This document shows positions 34,693 to 43,167 of a DNA stretch of 64,000 nucleotides, piece after piece (position 1 is the first letter of the stretch; every line of letters begins with the position of its first letter). Location of the stretch: contig JAUHXH010000002.1 in the NCBI GenBank assembly GCA_030427085.1, positions 62,001 to 126,000 on the forward strand, written 5' to 3'. The notes beneath the pieces are model-generated. The model had not been told where the DNA came from. It saw nothing but the letters and a program-made list of their open reading frames with translations, and did not search any database. Source of the stretch: Gammaproteobacteria bacterium. Its GTDB lineage: Bacteria; Pseudomonadota; Gammaproteobacteria; Pseudomonadales; Halieaceae. Both the position numbers and the translations under genes were made by a program.

Positions 34693-36402
34693 ATGCTGAC
34701 AGTCTGCGCGGCGCAGTTCGCAACCGGCGACAATGTCGAGGAAAACCTCGCGACCTGCCTGCGGATGATCGATGCTGCCGCTGCTCGCGGTGTGCAACTA
34801 CTGGTGCTGCCGGAGTTTTGCAATCACCTGTCCTGGTATCGTGACTCCGCATGTGCTCGCGCTGTTGCCCTGACACTGGATGGCGCGTTTCTGACAGCCA
34901 TCGCGGAACGCGCCGCACAACATCGGCTGCACCTGGTGATCAATGTATCGCTTAAAGGGCCGGTGGAGTTAACCGTTACTTCTTTGTTGTATGGTCCGGA
35001 TGGCCAATGCCTGCACCGCGCCGATAAACAAACCCTGATGGGGCATGAAAACACCTGGTTTGCCAGAGCGGCGGCCCCGGCGGCGGCGGTCGACACAGAA
35101 ATAGCCCGACTCGGACTATTCCCCTGCCGCGACGGAGTAACGTTCGAAACACCACGGGCGCTGGCATTACAGGGCGCGCAAATTTTCTGTGACTCCCTGA
35201 ATTCCTTCGCGCTGGATGAGGCCGCCCTGCATGTGCCGGCCCGCGCGGCGGAAAATCGCGTGTTCATGGTGGCGGCCAACAAGGTGGGGCCGCTGATTCC
35301 GGAAGCCTTGCTCGGCGAGGTATCGGCGGCCACTGCGATTCCGGAGCAGTTTCTCTACGGTGCCGGTGAGAGCCAGATTGTGGCGCCGGATGGCACGGTG
35401 CTCGCGCGCGGACCCCGCAGTGGCGAAGCCCTGGTTATAGCCGAGATCGATCCCGCACAGGCTGATAACAAGCGCCGCCGGGACGGCAGTGACCTGCTGG
35501 CAGCGCGCCGACCGGCACTCTATGGTGGACTCGGTGTGGCCAGGCCCCAGGCGATTCGCGACGAGGTGCCAGAATCGGTAGTGGTGGCCTGCCTGGCGCC
35601 GACGGAGAATGCGCTGCTTGATGACCCCGCCTGGTTGCGCGAGCTGCCGCAGGACACTGTGTTGGGTGTGTTTCCAGAACTGTTCGGTTGCAGTGCAGCG
35701 GCATTAGCAGAGCTGGACGAGTTACCTGCCGGGGGTAACAGCAAAACTATCCTGGACGAGTCCCGGCAGGTATTGGCGTACATGCAAGCACTGTGCTGCA
35801 AGCAACCGGGCCTTCACCTGGTGAACAGTTTGCCCCTGTCGCTGTTGGAGGGTGAAGAGGGCCTGGCCCTGACGACGGTACTGGTGAATGAGTCCGGTGT
35901 GATCGCGCGCCAGGCCCTGTTGCATCCTTCCCGTGCTCACCCCTGGTCGGTGACGGGCGATCAGCTTGAACTGGTCGATTTACCGTGGGCGCGTCTGGCC
36001 CTGGTGGCCGGCGACGATCTTCACTTTCCTGAGTTGGTCAAACTCGCGGCACTGCGCGGTGCACACGTGCTGGCGGTACCTTTTACCAGCCGCGATGCCG
36101 AACTCAGTCAGTATGGTTTGCCCAGCCGTTCGGCCGAAAACCGCTTGTGCGTAGTGGCCAGCGCGCGGGCTGGCACGGGCCACGGTTTGATTGCCAGCCT
36201 GCATGGCGAGTTCACCCTGATGACGCCGTGGTCCACGCGAGTGTTTGACGGCATGATCAATCTGCCTCTGATCACCGGCCAGCGTGAGCAAGTGACGGCA
36301 GCGCCGATCAATCCGCGTGCCGCTACCAACAAGTTGATGTCGGCCGATACGGATCTGCTGGCCGATCGCCCCTGGTTTCTCAGCGCGGCCTTGTGGCAAT
36401 GA
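34693..36402 (+). CDS. Tandem nitrilase-superfamily amidase fusion (second copy)
   Basis: 569 aa; paralogue of the 21370 protein. The ATG at 34693 has GGAA nearby; 34684 ATG or 34678 GTG are alternatives. Domain 1 triad intact: Glu in V-L-P-E-F-C-N-H-L, Lys in A-D-K-Q-T-L, Cys in F-P-C-R-D-G. In domain 2 the Glu is present (V-F-P-E-L-F-G) but the Cys is Gly (V-A-G-D-D-L-H-F-P-E), the reverse of the first copy. Translationally coupled (ATGA) to 36399. Probably acts on a related but different amide or imide. Confidence 0.82.
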   Translation: MLTVCAAQFATGDNVEENLATCLRMIDAAAARGVQLLVLPEFCNHLSWYRDSACARAVALTLDGAFLTAIAERAAQHRLHLVINVSLKGPVELTVTSLLYGPDGQCLHRADKQTLMGHENTWFARAAAPAAAVDTEIARLGLFPCRDGVTFETPRALALQGAQIFCDSLNSFALDEAALHVPARAAENRVFMVAANKVGPLIPEALLGEVSAATAIPEQFLYGAGESQIVAPDGTVLARGPRSGEALVIAEIDPAQADNKRRRDGSDLLAARRPALYGGLGVARPQAIRDEVPESVVVACLAPTENALLDDPAWLRELPQDTVLGVFPELFGCSAAALAELDELPAGGNSKTILDESRQVLAYMQALCCKQPGLHLVNSLPLSLLEGEEGLALTTVLVNESGVIARQALLHPSRAHPWSVTGDQLELVDLPWARLALVAGDDLHFPELVKLAALRGAHVLAVPFTSRDAELSQYGLPSRSAENRLCVVASARAGTGHGLIASLHGEFTLMTPWSTRVFDGMINLPLITGQREQVTAAPINPRAATNKLMSADTDLLADRPWFLSAALWQ

Positions 36403-37079
36403 GTGCGAGCTGGTTGTCAGCGCTGGAGGGCGCACGCGCGGGGCGCTACCGCTACCTGCTCAATGATGTTGAGCAGCCGATTGCCGAGAACTGGGCAGTA
36501 GAGGATGTGGACTCCGAACCGCACTTGTGGAGTGAGCGTCGCGCCGGTGATGTCCGCCTGTCCCTCTCAATGCCGGCGTCCACGTCAGGCCCCCGTCAGG
36601 GTCGGACCCAATTGCAGTGGCAGCAAAACAGCGCCAACGTGATCACCGCCGAGTACGATCTAACTACGTGGTGTTATAGCGTGACGCGCAGCGCCGGCAA
36701 TCTTTTTCCCGCCCGCTGGCAGAGCGTGACCGAGTCGCCCCTGGTGCTGGCCCCCCTGCTGCGAATCAGCGCAGGCGCAGTGGTTCGTACACTGCTTGAG
36801 TCTGATTCAAGCTGTGTGCTGGTGCCGCGCATCGATAGTCCAGTGGAGGAGGATAGTTTGCTGTCTCCCTCTTTCGAGGAGCGACAGGTCAAGCTGCTGG
36901 CGCGGGAAGTGCTGCCAGTGTCTGGGCGCGAGTGGGACAGTTTATGCTGTGAATACCGCAGCAGCCGCTATGGACCGGGTACAGTGTTCTGGATCACTGA
37001 AGCGGGTTTATTGTTGAGGTATCGCTGGCAACAGGAGGAGGGCCAACAATGGCAAGTGGATTTACAACTCGACGAGTAG
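36399..37079 (+). CDS. Hypothetical protein, beta-rich
   Basis: 226 aa, no signal peptide. Starts at the ATG that overlaps the nitrilase stop. Sequence alternates short strands (R-Y-R-Y-L-L-N, T-V-F-W-I-T-E-A-G-L-L-L-R-Y-R-W) and ends in a D-L-Q-L-D-E tail. Reminiscent of small-ligand-binding beta-barrels but no family can be named. Overlaps the next gene by 31 nt, so the three genes 34693-37489 form one unit. Confidence 0.55.
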   Translation: MSASWLSALEGARAGRYRYLLNDVEQPIAENWAVEDVDSEPHLWSERRAGDVRLSLSMPASTSGPRQGRTQLQWQQNSANVITAEYDLTTWCYSVTRSAGNLFPARWQSVTESPLVLAPLLRISAGAVVRTLLESDSSCVLVPRIDSPVEEDSLLSPSFEERQVKLLAREVLPVSGREWDSLCCEYRSSRYGPGTVFWITEAGLLLRYRWQQEEGQQWQVDLQLDE

Positions 37080-37489
37080 TGGCGGCGCTGTTACTGCTGC
37101 CCATGCTGGCCCTGGCCGATGAGGGTGGCGCGATATTGAACGTATCCGTCGAGGGCTTAAGCGATGACAGTCCGAAGGTCTATCTGTCGGTTTACGATAA
37201 TGACGATGACTGGCTCGGCGAGCGCACCGTGCTTACTGCAGTGATAGACCCCGCGGCGGGTCAGCGTCATTTCGAGTTGCGATTACCGCCGGGCAGTTAC
37301 GCGTTTTCCGCCTACCTGGACGTGAACGGCAATGGTGAACTGGACAGTAACTTTATCGGGATACCGAAGGAGCCGGTGGCCCTGTCCAACAACGCTCGGC
37401 CCCGTTTTGGCCCGCCAAAATTCAAGGATGCGCGGTTCGAACTGGGCGAGGCGGGCGTGAGCCAACAGATTCAGCTCACGGATATCTAG
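37049..37489 (+). CDS. DUF2141 family exported protein
   Basis: 146 aa with GGAGGAGG ribosome site. Signal peptide (residues 1-23, ending A-L-A-D). The mature domain has L-P-P-G-S-Y-A-F-S-A-Y-L-D-V-N-G-N-G-E-L-D and G-I-P-K-E-P-V-A-L-S-N, the hallmark of DUF2141, a periplasmic beta-sandwich of unknown function. Tail-to-tail overlap with the following aldehyde dehydrogenase gene. Confidence 0.8.
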   Translation: MASGFTTRRVVAALLLLPMLALADEGGAILNVSVEGLSDDSPKVYLSVYDNDDDWLGERTVLTAVIDPAAGQRHFELRLPPGSYAFSAYLDVNGNGELDSNFIGIPKEPVALSNNARPRFGPPKFKDARFELGEAGVSQQIQLTDI

Positions 37490-38991
37490 CCGCCGATCAG
37501 GTCCTGCGGAGAGGGGCCAACCACGCGGGCGCCGGTGAAAAACTCGATGGATTGAGTGGTGCCTTCCTCGCCGAGCCCGGAGTCTCCCCAGGCTCCACGG
37601 GGTGCGCTGGCGCTGAGCGACAACAAGCTGTAACCGTTGATCTTCACGCCGCCACAGCGAATCTCGCGCGCAAAGGCCCGCGCGGCTTCTTCATCCTCGC
37701 TGAATACGTAGGCAGCCAATCCGTAGTGGGTGCCATTGGCCAGGGCGAGCGCTTCATCCGTGTCGTTGAAGCTGTGCACACTAGCCACTGGACCGAAGAC
37801 TTCCTCGCAGGTATCCGCCGGTGCGCAACCGTCTACCAGCGTGGGTGGCACGAAGTACCCTGGCAGGTCGGGCAGCGGTGTGTTTTGCATTACGGTGCCC
37901 CCGGAGGCTTTGAGGGCCTCGATAGCAGCCAGCACATCGTGGTACTGGCGCTGGTGAATCAGCGGCCCCATGTCACTGGATTCGTCCAGTGAATGCCCCA
38001 GTTTCACGCGGCCCAGGCGATCCATGACCCGCGTCAGCAGCGCATTTTTGACCGAGTGGTGTACCAGTACCCGGCCCAGTGCCCGGCACCACTGTGCGTT
38101 CAGGTTGCTCAGGCCATAGACGATGCCGTCAGCGGCTTTGTCCAGGTCGGCATCGGCAAACACTATCAGCGGATTGTTTCCGCCCAGTTCCAATTGCAGC
38201 GGTTTGAACTGCGTGGCACTGGCGGCGGCAATCGCGCGACCGCCGACGACGCCACCGGTGAAGGAAATGGCGCGCACGCGGGGGTCACCCACCATGGGGG
38301 CCGCGATGTCACGGTTTCCACAGACCAGTTGGAATGTTCCGCTGGGCAGGGCGCTATCCCGGAGCACGTCGGCCATCAGCAGCGCCGAGTGCGGTGCCCA
38401 TTCGCTGGGTTTGTAGATGCAGGGCGCCCCTGCCGCCAGTGCGCTGGCGATTTTGTGTGAGCCGATGGCAGTTGGGCCATTCCACGGAGAGATCAGCAGG
38501 GCTGGACCCCAGGGGCGGCGAAAATACTCGATCTTCCCGGCTTTTCCGGGCAGCGTTTTACTCAGGGCGCCACTGCGCAGGTGAGTCGCTGCACCGCGAA
38601 AGGCGTAAGGTGCTAACTGCGCCATTTGCCGGGTCACGCGCAACACGGCGCCAGTGGTCTGGGCGTCGGCGCGGGCGATGCGCTCTACCGTGGCCGGCTG
38701 CGCCAGTGCGTCGGCTATCTGTTCCAGTACTACCGCGCGCTCTTCCGCCGAACTGCGTTCCCAGTGGCCGGTTTGAAAGGCGTGTGCGCTGGCCGCCAAC
38801 GCGCGCTCTACCTGTTCCGGACTGCTGCCCGCCTGCGCCTGCAAAATTTGCAGGGTGTTGGGGTCCAGCAGGGAAGCACCGCGGTCCAGCGCGGGGCTGC
38901 TCACGGTGCCGTCGATGTCGTTGCGCAGTGGCGGCAGCTCAATCTGGTGCCGGGCCGCGGTCGTGGCGTGACTGGGTTTGGTCTCTAACAT
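37486..38991 (-). CDS. Aldehyde dehydrogenase family protein (second copy)
   Basis: 501 aa from the ATG at 38991. Glu in L-E-L-G-G-N-N, catalytic Cys in A-Q-W-C-R-A-L (Trp before Cys instead of the more common Gln/Ile), S-P-W-N-G-P loop. Typical length. Divergent from the glutathione-transferase gene. One of three aldehyde dehydrogenases in the cluster, probably acting on different aldehydes. Confidence 0.88.
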   Translation of the reverse strand: MLETKPSHATTAARHQIELPPLRNDIDGTVSSPALDRGASLLDPNTLQILQAQAGSSPEQVERALAASAHAFQTGHWERSSAEERAVVLEQIADALAQPATVERIARADAQTTGAVLRVTRQMAQLAPYAFRGAATHLRSGALSKTLPGKAGKIEYFRRPWGPALLISPWNGPTAIGSHKIASALAAGAPCIYKPSEWAPHSALLMADVLRDSALPSGTFQLVCGNRDIAAPMVGDPRVRAISFTGGVVGGRAIAAASATQFKPLQLELGGNNPLIVFADADLDKAADGIVYGLSNLNAQWCRALGRVLVHHSVKNALLTRVMDRLGRVKLGHSLDESSDMGPLIHQRQYHDVLAAIEALKASGGTVMQNTPLPDLPGYFVPPTLVDGCAPADTCEEVFGPVASVHSFNDTDEALALANGTHYGLAAYVFSEDEEAARAFAREIRCGGVKINGYSLLSLSASAPRGAWGDSGLGEEGTTQSIEFFTGARVVGPSPQDLIGG

Positions 38992-39101
38992 AGCCTGCAG
39001 TCTGTCGTTTGCCCGAAAGGGTGGCATTGCGCTTTGTCAAAATCGGGATTTTGCGTGGAGGGTATGATGCGGGGAGTAACAATCACTGCGCTGGAGCCCT
39101 G

Positions 39102-39758
39102 ATGAAACTCTACAGCCTGGACAATTCACCTTACGCTGCACGGGTGCTGATTCAGATACGGCACAAAGACTTGCCGGTTGAGGTGTGTCCGCCGCCGGAA
39201 CCGTTGCGAACCGAGGCTTTCGCGCAGCGTTTTCCGCTGGCCAAAATTCCGGTGCTGGCGTTGGAGGACGGCACACAGATTGCCGAGTCCACAGCGATAA
39301 TGCGATTTCTGGAAGCCGCTTTTCCCGAGCCGCCACTGCTACCAGCGGCTCCGCTGGCCCAGGCTCAGGACGAAATGCTGATTCGCTTCGCCGACAATCA
39401 CCTGGGCCCGGCCCTGTTTCCGCTTTTCGGTGCACTGCTGGCCGGTGCAACCACTGCACCGGAAGGCCAGGTGGCAGCGGTGCAACGCGAGTTATCCAAA
39501 CTTGAGCGCTTGCTGGAACATCTGCCGGATTCGCAGCGCCGCGGCTTGTCTCTCGGTGATCTCTGCATCGCCACAGTGATGGCTTATGTGGAAGATCTGT
39601 TGCCGCGATTTGGTGAGGATGAGGCTATGGCGGCATTGCCTCGCGTGAGCCAATGGCGGCAGTGGTGTCGTTCTCACAACCCCGTGGAAGAAACGCTAGA
39701 GGCCATGATGGCAGCGCATCGCGGCCTGCTCGCCAGTCGTGGCGTGGCTGCGGGGTGA
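39102..39758 (+). CDS. Glutathione S-transferase family protein
   Basis: 218 aa. N-terminal thioredoxin-fold domain with N-S-P-Y-A-A-R-V near the start, V-P/I-P-V-L and E-S-T-A-I-M-R-F-L glutathione-binding segments; helical C-terminal domain. Start ATG has GGAG 6 nt upstream. Could act in conjugation or in a GSH-dependent isomerisation such as maleylacetoacetate-type chemistry, which would suit a maleate-centred pathway, but no specificity signature is visible. Confidence 0.85.
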   Translation: MKLYSLDNSPYAARVLIQIRHKDLPVEVCPPPEPLRTEAFAQRFPLAKIPVLALEDGTQIAESTAIMRFLEAAFPEPPLLPAAPLAQAQDEMLIRFADNHLGPALFPLFGALLAGATTAPEGQVAAVQRELSKLERLLEHLPDSQRRGLSLGDLCIATVMAYVEDLLPRFGEDEAMAALPRVSQWRQWCRSHNPVEETLEAMMAAHRGLLASRGVAAG

Positions 39759-39784
39759 GCCCGTTCTACTTTGACGCCTATAAA

Positions 39785-39800
39785 TACATAATGATATAAC
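39785..39800. promoter_or_regulatory. Shared regulon palindrome, site 3
   Basis: TACATA-ATGA-TATAAC, 35 nt upstream of the alpha/beta hydrolase start. Right arm is perfect, left arm has two mismatches to GATATA, so this is the weakest of the eight accepted sites. Confidence 0.5.
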
Positions 39801-39834
39801 TATATGCCAAATTAGGCGGCTCACAGGAAGAGTG

Positions 39835-40662
39835 ATGACGCAGGCGTCACGGGCGGTTATTCGCCGGGGCTACGTCGACTACAGCGACGGCCAATTACAC
39901 TATCGGATGGCGGGGTCCATGATCGCGCCCTGCATTGTGCTGCTGCACCAGAGCCCCAGCGGTTCGGTGATGTATGAGTCGCTGATGACGGCGCTGCGCG
40001 ACCGCTTCTACCTCATCGCACCGGATCTTCCAGGGTTTGGCCAAAGTGATGCGCTGACTGAGCCGCCCACCATCGAACGCTACAGCCAGGCTGTGGTGGC
40101 TTGCCTGGATGCCATGGGTATCAGTCGCTGCGTGGTCTTCGGCCATCACACCGGGGCATCGGTAGCGGCCCAGTTGGCCCACGATGAACCTGATCGGGTG
40201 GCGGGACTGGTGTTGTCTGGCCCGCCTCTGCTCGATGAGTCGCTGCGGCAGACTCTCCCCTCGCGCGCCGAGCCTTTCCCGCTGGCGGATGACGGCGGGC
40301 ATCTGCTGCAAATGTGGGAGCGAATGCGTGACAAGGATCCGGCAGCGGCTGTGTCACTGTCACAGCGTGAACTGCTGGCCGCCTTTGAATGCGGCGCCAG
40401 TTACCCCGACAGCTATGCGGCTGTCGCGCGGCACGACTTTGAAGCGCTGTTGCCCCATATCCGTTGCCCGGCGCTGGTGTTTGCGGGCGATCAGGACCCG
40501 CTTTACGGCGCGGTGGCGCCCACGGTTACGGCGCTGCCCAGCGCCCGTTCCTGCAGCTTGCGTGGTGGCGAAACCACCTACGTTTGCGATCGGGAAGTCG
40601 CACAGTTGGAAGGGTTGATCGCGCAATTTTGTGCCGACCTGAAGCCAGCCGCCAACCCTTGA
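39835..40662 (+). CDS. Alpha/beta hydrolase-fold protein with non-canonical nucleophile
   Basis: 275 aa; ATG with AGGAAGAG upstream. Core alpha/beta hydrolase segments are clear (L-L-H-Q-S-P-S-G-S, P-D-L-P-G-F-G-Q-S, V-F-A-G-D-Q-D-P-L). The nucleophile elbow reads G-H-H-T-G, His in place of Ser, and the expected C-terminal catalytic His region reads G-E-T-T-Y. Overall resemblance to NicD-type (N-formylmaleamate deformylase) and MhpC-type hydrolases is only by fold. Precedes the racemase-fold gene. Confidence 0.75.
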   Translation: MTQASRAVIRRGYVDYSDGQLHYRMAGSMIAPCIVLLHQSPSGSVMYESLMTALRDRFYLIAPDLPGFGQSDALTEPPTIERYSQAVVACLDAMGISRCVVFGHHTGASVAAQLAHDEPDRVAGLVLSGPPLLDESLRQTLPSRAEPFPLADDGGHLLQMWERMRDKDPAAAVSLSQRELLAAFECGASYPDSYAAVARHDFEALLPHIRCPALVFAGDQDPLYGAVAPTVTALPSARSCSLRGGETTYVCDREVAQLEGLIAQFCADLKPAANP

Positions 40663-40674
40663 ATTTGAACCGTC

Positions 40675-40697
40675 GCGTTGAAGATTCCATTCAACGC
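40675..40697. other. Intergenic hairpin
   Basis: Inverted repeat GCGTTGAA / TTCAACGC with a 7-nt loop between the alpha/beta hydrolase and the racemase-fold gene. No U-tract follows, so it is more likely an mRNA-processing or attenuating stem than a terminator. Confidence 0.45.
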
Positions 40698-40728
40698 AGA
40701 CTGACTTGAGACACACTGGAAAGACATC

Positions 40729-41505
40729 ATGGAAAACTACCAGATTGCCAATCGCGCCCAGATTGGCGTGATTATCCCCTCTACCAATACCGGCGTTGAA
40801 TACGACTTGCAGCAGTTACATATCGATGGCGTCAGCTGGCACAGCTCCCGCTTCTGGATTGAGTTGAGTAACTGGGCGGATGAAAACTCGGCCACCGGTG
40901 AGGGTGAGGACAGTGTCTTTGAACGTTTTCTGGAATTGATGCGCGGTGAAATTCCGATGTCACTGCGCAACGTGATTTCCGCCAAAGTGAACCACATCAT
41001 GCTCGGTATGTCGGCGGAAACCTTCTGGGGTGGTGTTGAAGGCAGTGAGCGCTTTGAGGCGGGCATACGCGAGCATATTGGCGATCTTGGGCTCACCACC
41101 GGTGCCACCGCCACGCGCGAGGCGCTGGAAGCCTTTGGCGCCAAGCGCATTTCGGTGATCACACCCTATCCACCGGTGGGAGACCAGAACGTACGGGATT
41201 ACTTCGAGGAACTCGGTTATGAAGTGAAGGCGGTTACGGGGCTCAACTGCCCGTCTGCTACGGCCATTGCCGAGGTGCCGATTCAGCAGGTAATGGATGC
41301 GGTACGTGAGGCAGACGGCGATGATGTCGACGCGATTGTGCAGTGCGGCACCAACCTGTCCACCATGGACTTGTTCCCTACACTGGAGCACTGGCTGCAA
41401 AAACCCCTGATTCCGATCAACGTTGCGACGGTATGGCATGCGCTGCGCGCCTGCGGCATTCAGGACAAGATCACCGGACGCGGCCGTCTGCTGGAAGAGT
41501 TCTGA
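40729..41505 (+). CDS. Asp/Glu racemase-fold protein, maleate isomerase/arylmalonate decarboxylase-like (copy B)
   Basis: 258 aa, close paralogue of 28549-29385 (shared I-G-V-I-I-P-S-T-N-T, L-G-M-S-A-E-T-F-W-G-G, V-I-T-P-Y-P-P-V-G-D, P-I-N-V-A-T). First active-site Cys is Met; the second reads Q-C-G-T-N-L with Gly at the aligned position and Cys one residue earlier. GGAAAG ribosome site. It lies between a degenerate alpha/beta hydrolase and a GPH-type transporter. Probably the same reaction type as copy A on a differently substituted diacid. Confidence 0.78.
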   Translation: MENYQIANRAQIGVIIPSTNTGVEYDLQQLHIDGVSWHSSRFWIELSNWADENSATGEGEDSVFERFLELMRGEIPMSLRNVISAKVNHIMLGMSAETFWGGVEGSERFEAGIREHIGDLGLTTGATATREALEAFGAKRISVITPYPPVGDQNVRDYFEELGYEVKAVTGLNCPSATAIAEVPIQQVMDAVREADGDDVDAIVQCGTNLSTMDLFPTLEHWLQKPLIPINVATVWHALRACGIQDKITGRGRLLEEF

Positions 41506-41530
41506 GTAGCGCGTTGTGGTAGAGGCTGTG

Positions 41531-42892
41531 ATGAAGAAAGCCACGGGCAACAACAGTATCGGTTGGGGCCTGGCGGCGGGCTGGGGCGTGGGTACGCTGG
41601 GCATTTCGGTGATGTTCAACACCACCAACTTTTTACTGCTGCGCTTTATGACCGACTTTCTGGGCATTGCCGCAGCCAGCGCCGGTCTGATCCTGCTGCT
41701 GTCGAAACTTTATGATGCGGTAACCGACCCCCTGATGGGTGCTGTCTCGGACCGTACCCGCAGTCCCTGGGGACGGCGGCGGCCCTGGTTGTTACTGGGG
41801 GGCGTGATCTGCGCCGTGGCCTTTGCGGGGCTGTTCCACGCGCCGGCACTGATCGGTGCGGGGAGCGCGTTCGCGGTCATGCTGCTGTTGGCTCTGTTGT
41901 ATTCCACCGGCTATACCGTGTTCAACGTGCCCTACATGGCCATGCCGGCGGAGATGAGTAACGACTACCACGAACGGTCGTTCCTGGTGCAATTTCGGGT
42001 GTACGCCATCGCTCTGGGTACGCTGGCCGGTGGCTTTGGCGCACCCTGGCTGGTGCAGCATTGCGGTGGTGGTCGCGAAGGGCACAGCGCCATGTCTTCC
42101 ATTCTGGCGGTGTTTATTCTGGTTAGCGCTGTGGCCTGCTTTTTTGCCACCCGCAAGGCTCGGGCGACGGTGCGCGTGGTGCCCCCGCGTCAGACCTGGC
42201 GCGAGCGCTGGCAGATTTTCTCCGGCAATCGCCCCTTCCTGTTGCTGATTGCGGTGAAGTTTTTCCAACTCATGGCATTGGCGGTCAGCCAGGCAGTGCT
42301 CAGCTACTTCATCCTGCGCATACTGGGGCTGGACTACGCCTTCATGGGAACCTTCCTGCTACTGAGCAGTGTTGCCATGTTTGCTGCCACGCCGGTGTGG
42401 TTGGCGCTGTCGAAACGGCAGGGCAAGGTGTGGTGTTATCTGGTGGCCAGCGCGATTTACGCAGTGATCGCCGCGAGTTGGTTCTGGGCCCAGGGCGGCG
42501 ACCCCCAATGGCAGTTTCACCTGCGTGCCCTGATCGCCGGTTTTGCCTCCGGCGGCATGTTGCTGATGGGGCAGGCCATGTTGCCCGACACGATCGCGTG
42601 GGACGCCCACCGCAGTGGCATCCAGCGGGAGGGGGTGTTTGCGGGGATTTACACGTCGGCCGAAAAACTGGCCTTTGCCATGGGCGCGGCCGTTTCCGGA
42701 ATCTTCCTCGGCGCCATGGGTTATGTGGAGTCAACCACCGGCTCGGCGGTACAGCCGGACTCTGCCATTCTGGCCATTCGACTGTCCATGTCGTTATTGC
42801 CGACGGCGCTGACAGCGATCAGCTGTGCGTTCCTGCTACCTTATGATCTCGATGAGGAGCGGCTCGCTCAGTCAGCGGCGACGTCCGGCTGA
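41531..42892 (+). CDS. GPH/MFS-type cation symporter
   Basis: 453 aa with 12 predicted helices. The D-A-V-T-D-P-L-M-G-A-V-S-D-R-T-R-S-P-W-G-R-R-R motif between helices 2 and 3 and the Y-M-A-M-P-A-E segment are characteristic of the glycoside-pentoside-hexuronide symporter group. The ATG at 41531 is preferred over a GTG at 41516. Inner-membrane uptake (or export) of a pathway intermediate is likely. Overlaps the convergent small gene by 25 nt. Confidence 0.88.
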   Translation: MKKATGNNSIGWGLAAGWGVGTLGISVMFNTTNFLLLRFMTDFLGIAAASAGLILLLSKLYDAVTDPLMGAVSDRTRSPWGRRRPWLLLGGVICAVAFAGLFHAPALIGAGSAFAVMLLLALLYSTGYTVFNVPYMAMPAEMSNDYHERSFLVQFRVYAIALGTLAGGFGAPWLVQHCGGGREGHSAMSSILAVFILVSAVACFFATRKARATVRVVPPRQTWRERWQIFSGNRPFLLLIAVKFFQLMALAVSQAVLSYFILRILGLDYAFMGTFLLLSSVAMFAATPVWLALSKRQGKVWCYLVASAIYAVIAASWFWAQGGDPQWQFHLRALIAGFASGGMLLMGQAMLPDTIAWDAHRSGIQREGVFAGIYTSAEKLAFAMGAAVSGIFLGAMGYVESTTGSAVQPDSAILAIRLSMSLLPTALTAISCAFLLPYDLDEERLAQSAATSG

Positions 42893-43167
42893 AGCACACT
42901 GAGCAGTCGCGCTATACGCGCCTGATGTTGCGCCAGGCGCTGTTGGCGCGTTGCGGCATCGGGCACGTAGTTGTCCAGCTCTGCAGGGCTCAATACACCT
43001 TTGCTTTCCAGTAGTGCCTGGGCGTTGTCCAGTCGTTCCGACAGCACGGCTACCTCTTCGGCCATGGCAACCAGCATGTGCACCAGTTCGTCCATGCCGG
43101 GTGTGTCGAAGAAGATCGGCCGTTGCTGCGCCGCTTCGATAGGGTCTTTGCTGAAATCGGGCTTCAT
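42868..43167 (-). CDS. Small helical protein coupled to methyltransferase
   Basis: 99 aa; start at the ATG overlapping the methyltransferase stop (ATGA), the longer frame being a shadow. Sequence is mostly helix: M-L-V-A-M-A-E-E-V-A-V-L-S-E-R-L-D-N-A, then a conserved-looking G-V-L-S-P-A-E-L-D-N-Y-V-P-D, then a second helix. Looks like a small coiled-coil partner subunit. Family not recognised. Confidence 0.6.
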   Translation of the reverse strand: MKPDFSKDPIEAAQQRPIFFDTPGMDELVHMLVAMAEEVAVLSERLDNAQALLESKGVLSPAELDNYVPDAATRQQRLAQHQARIARLLSVLQPDVAAD

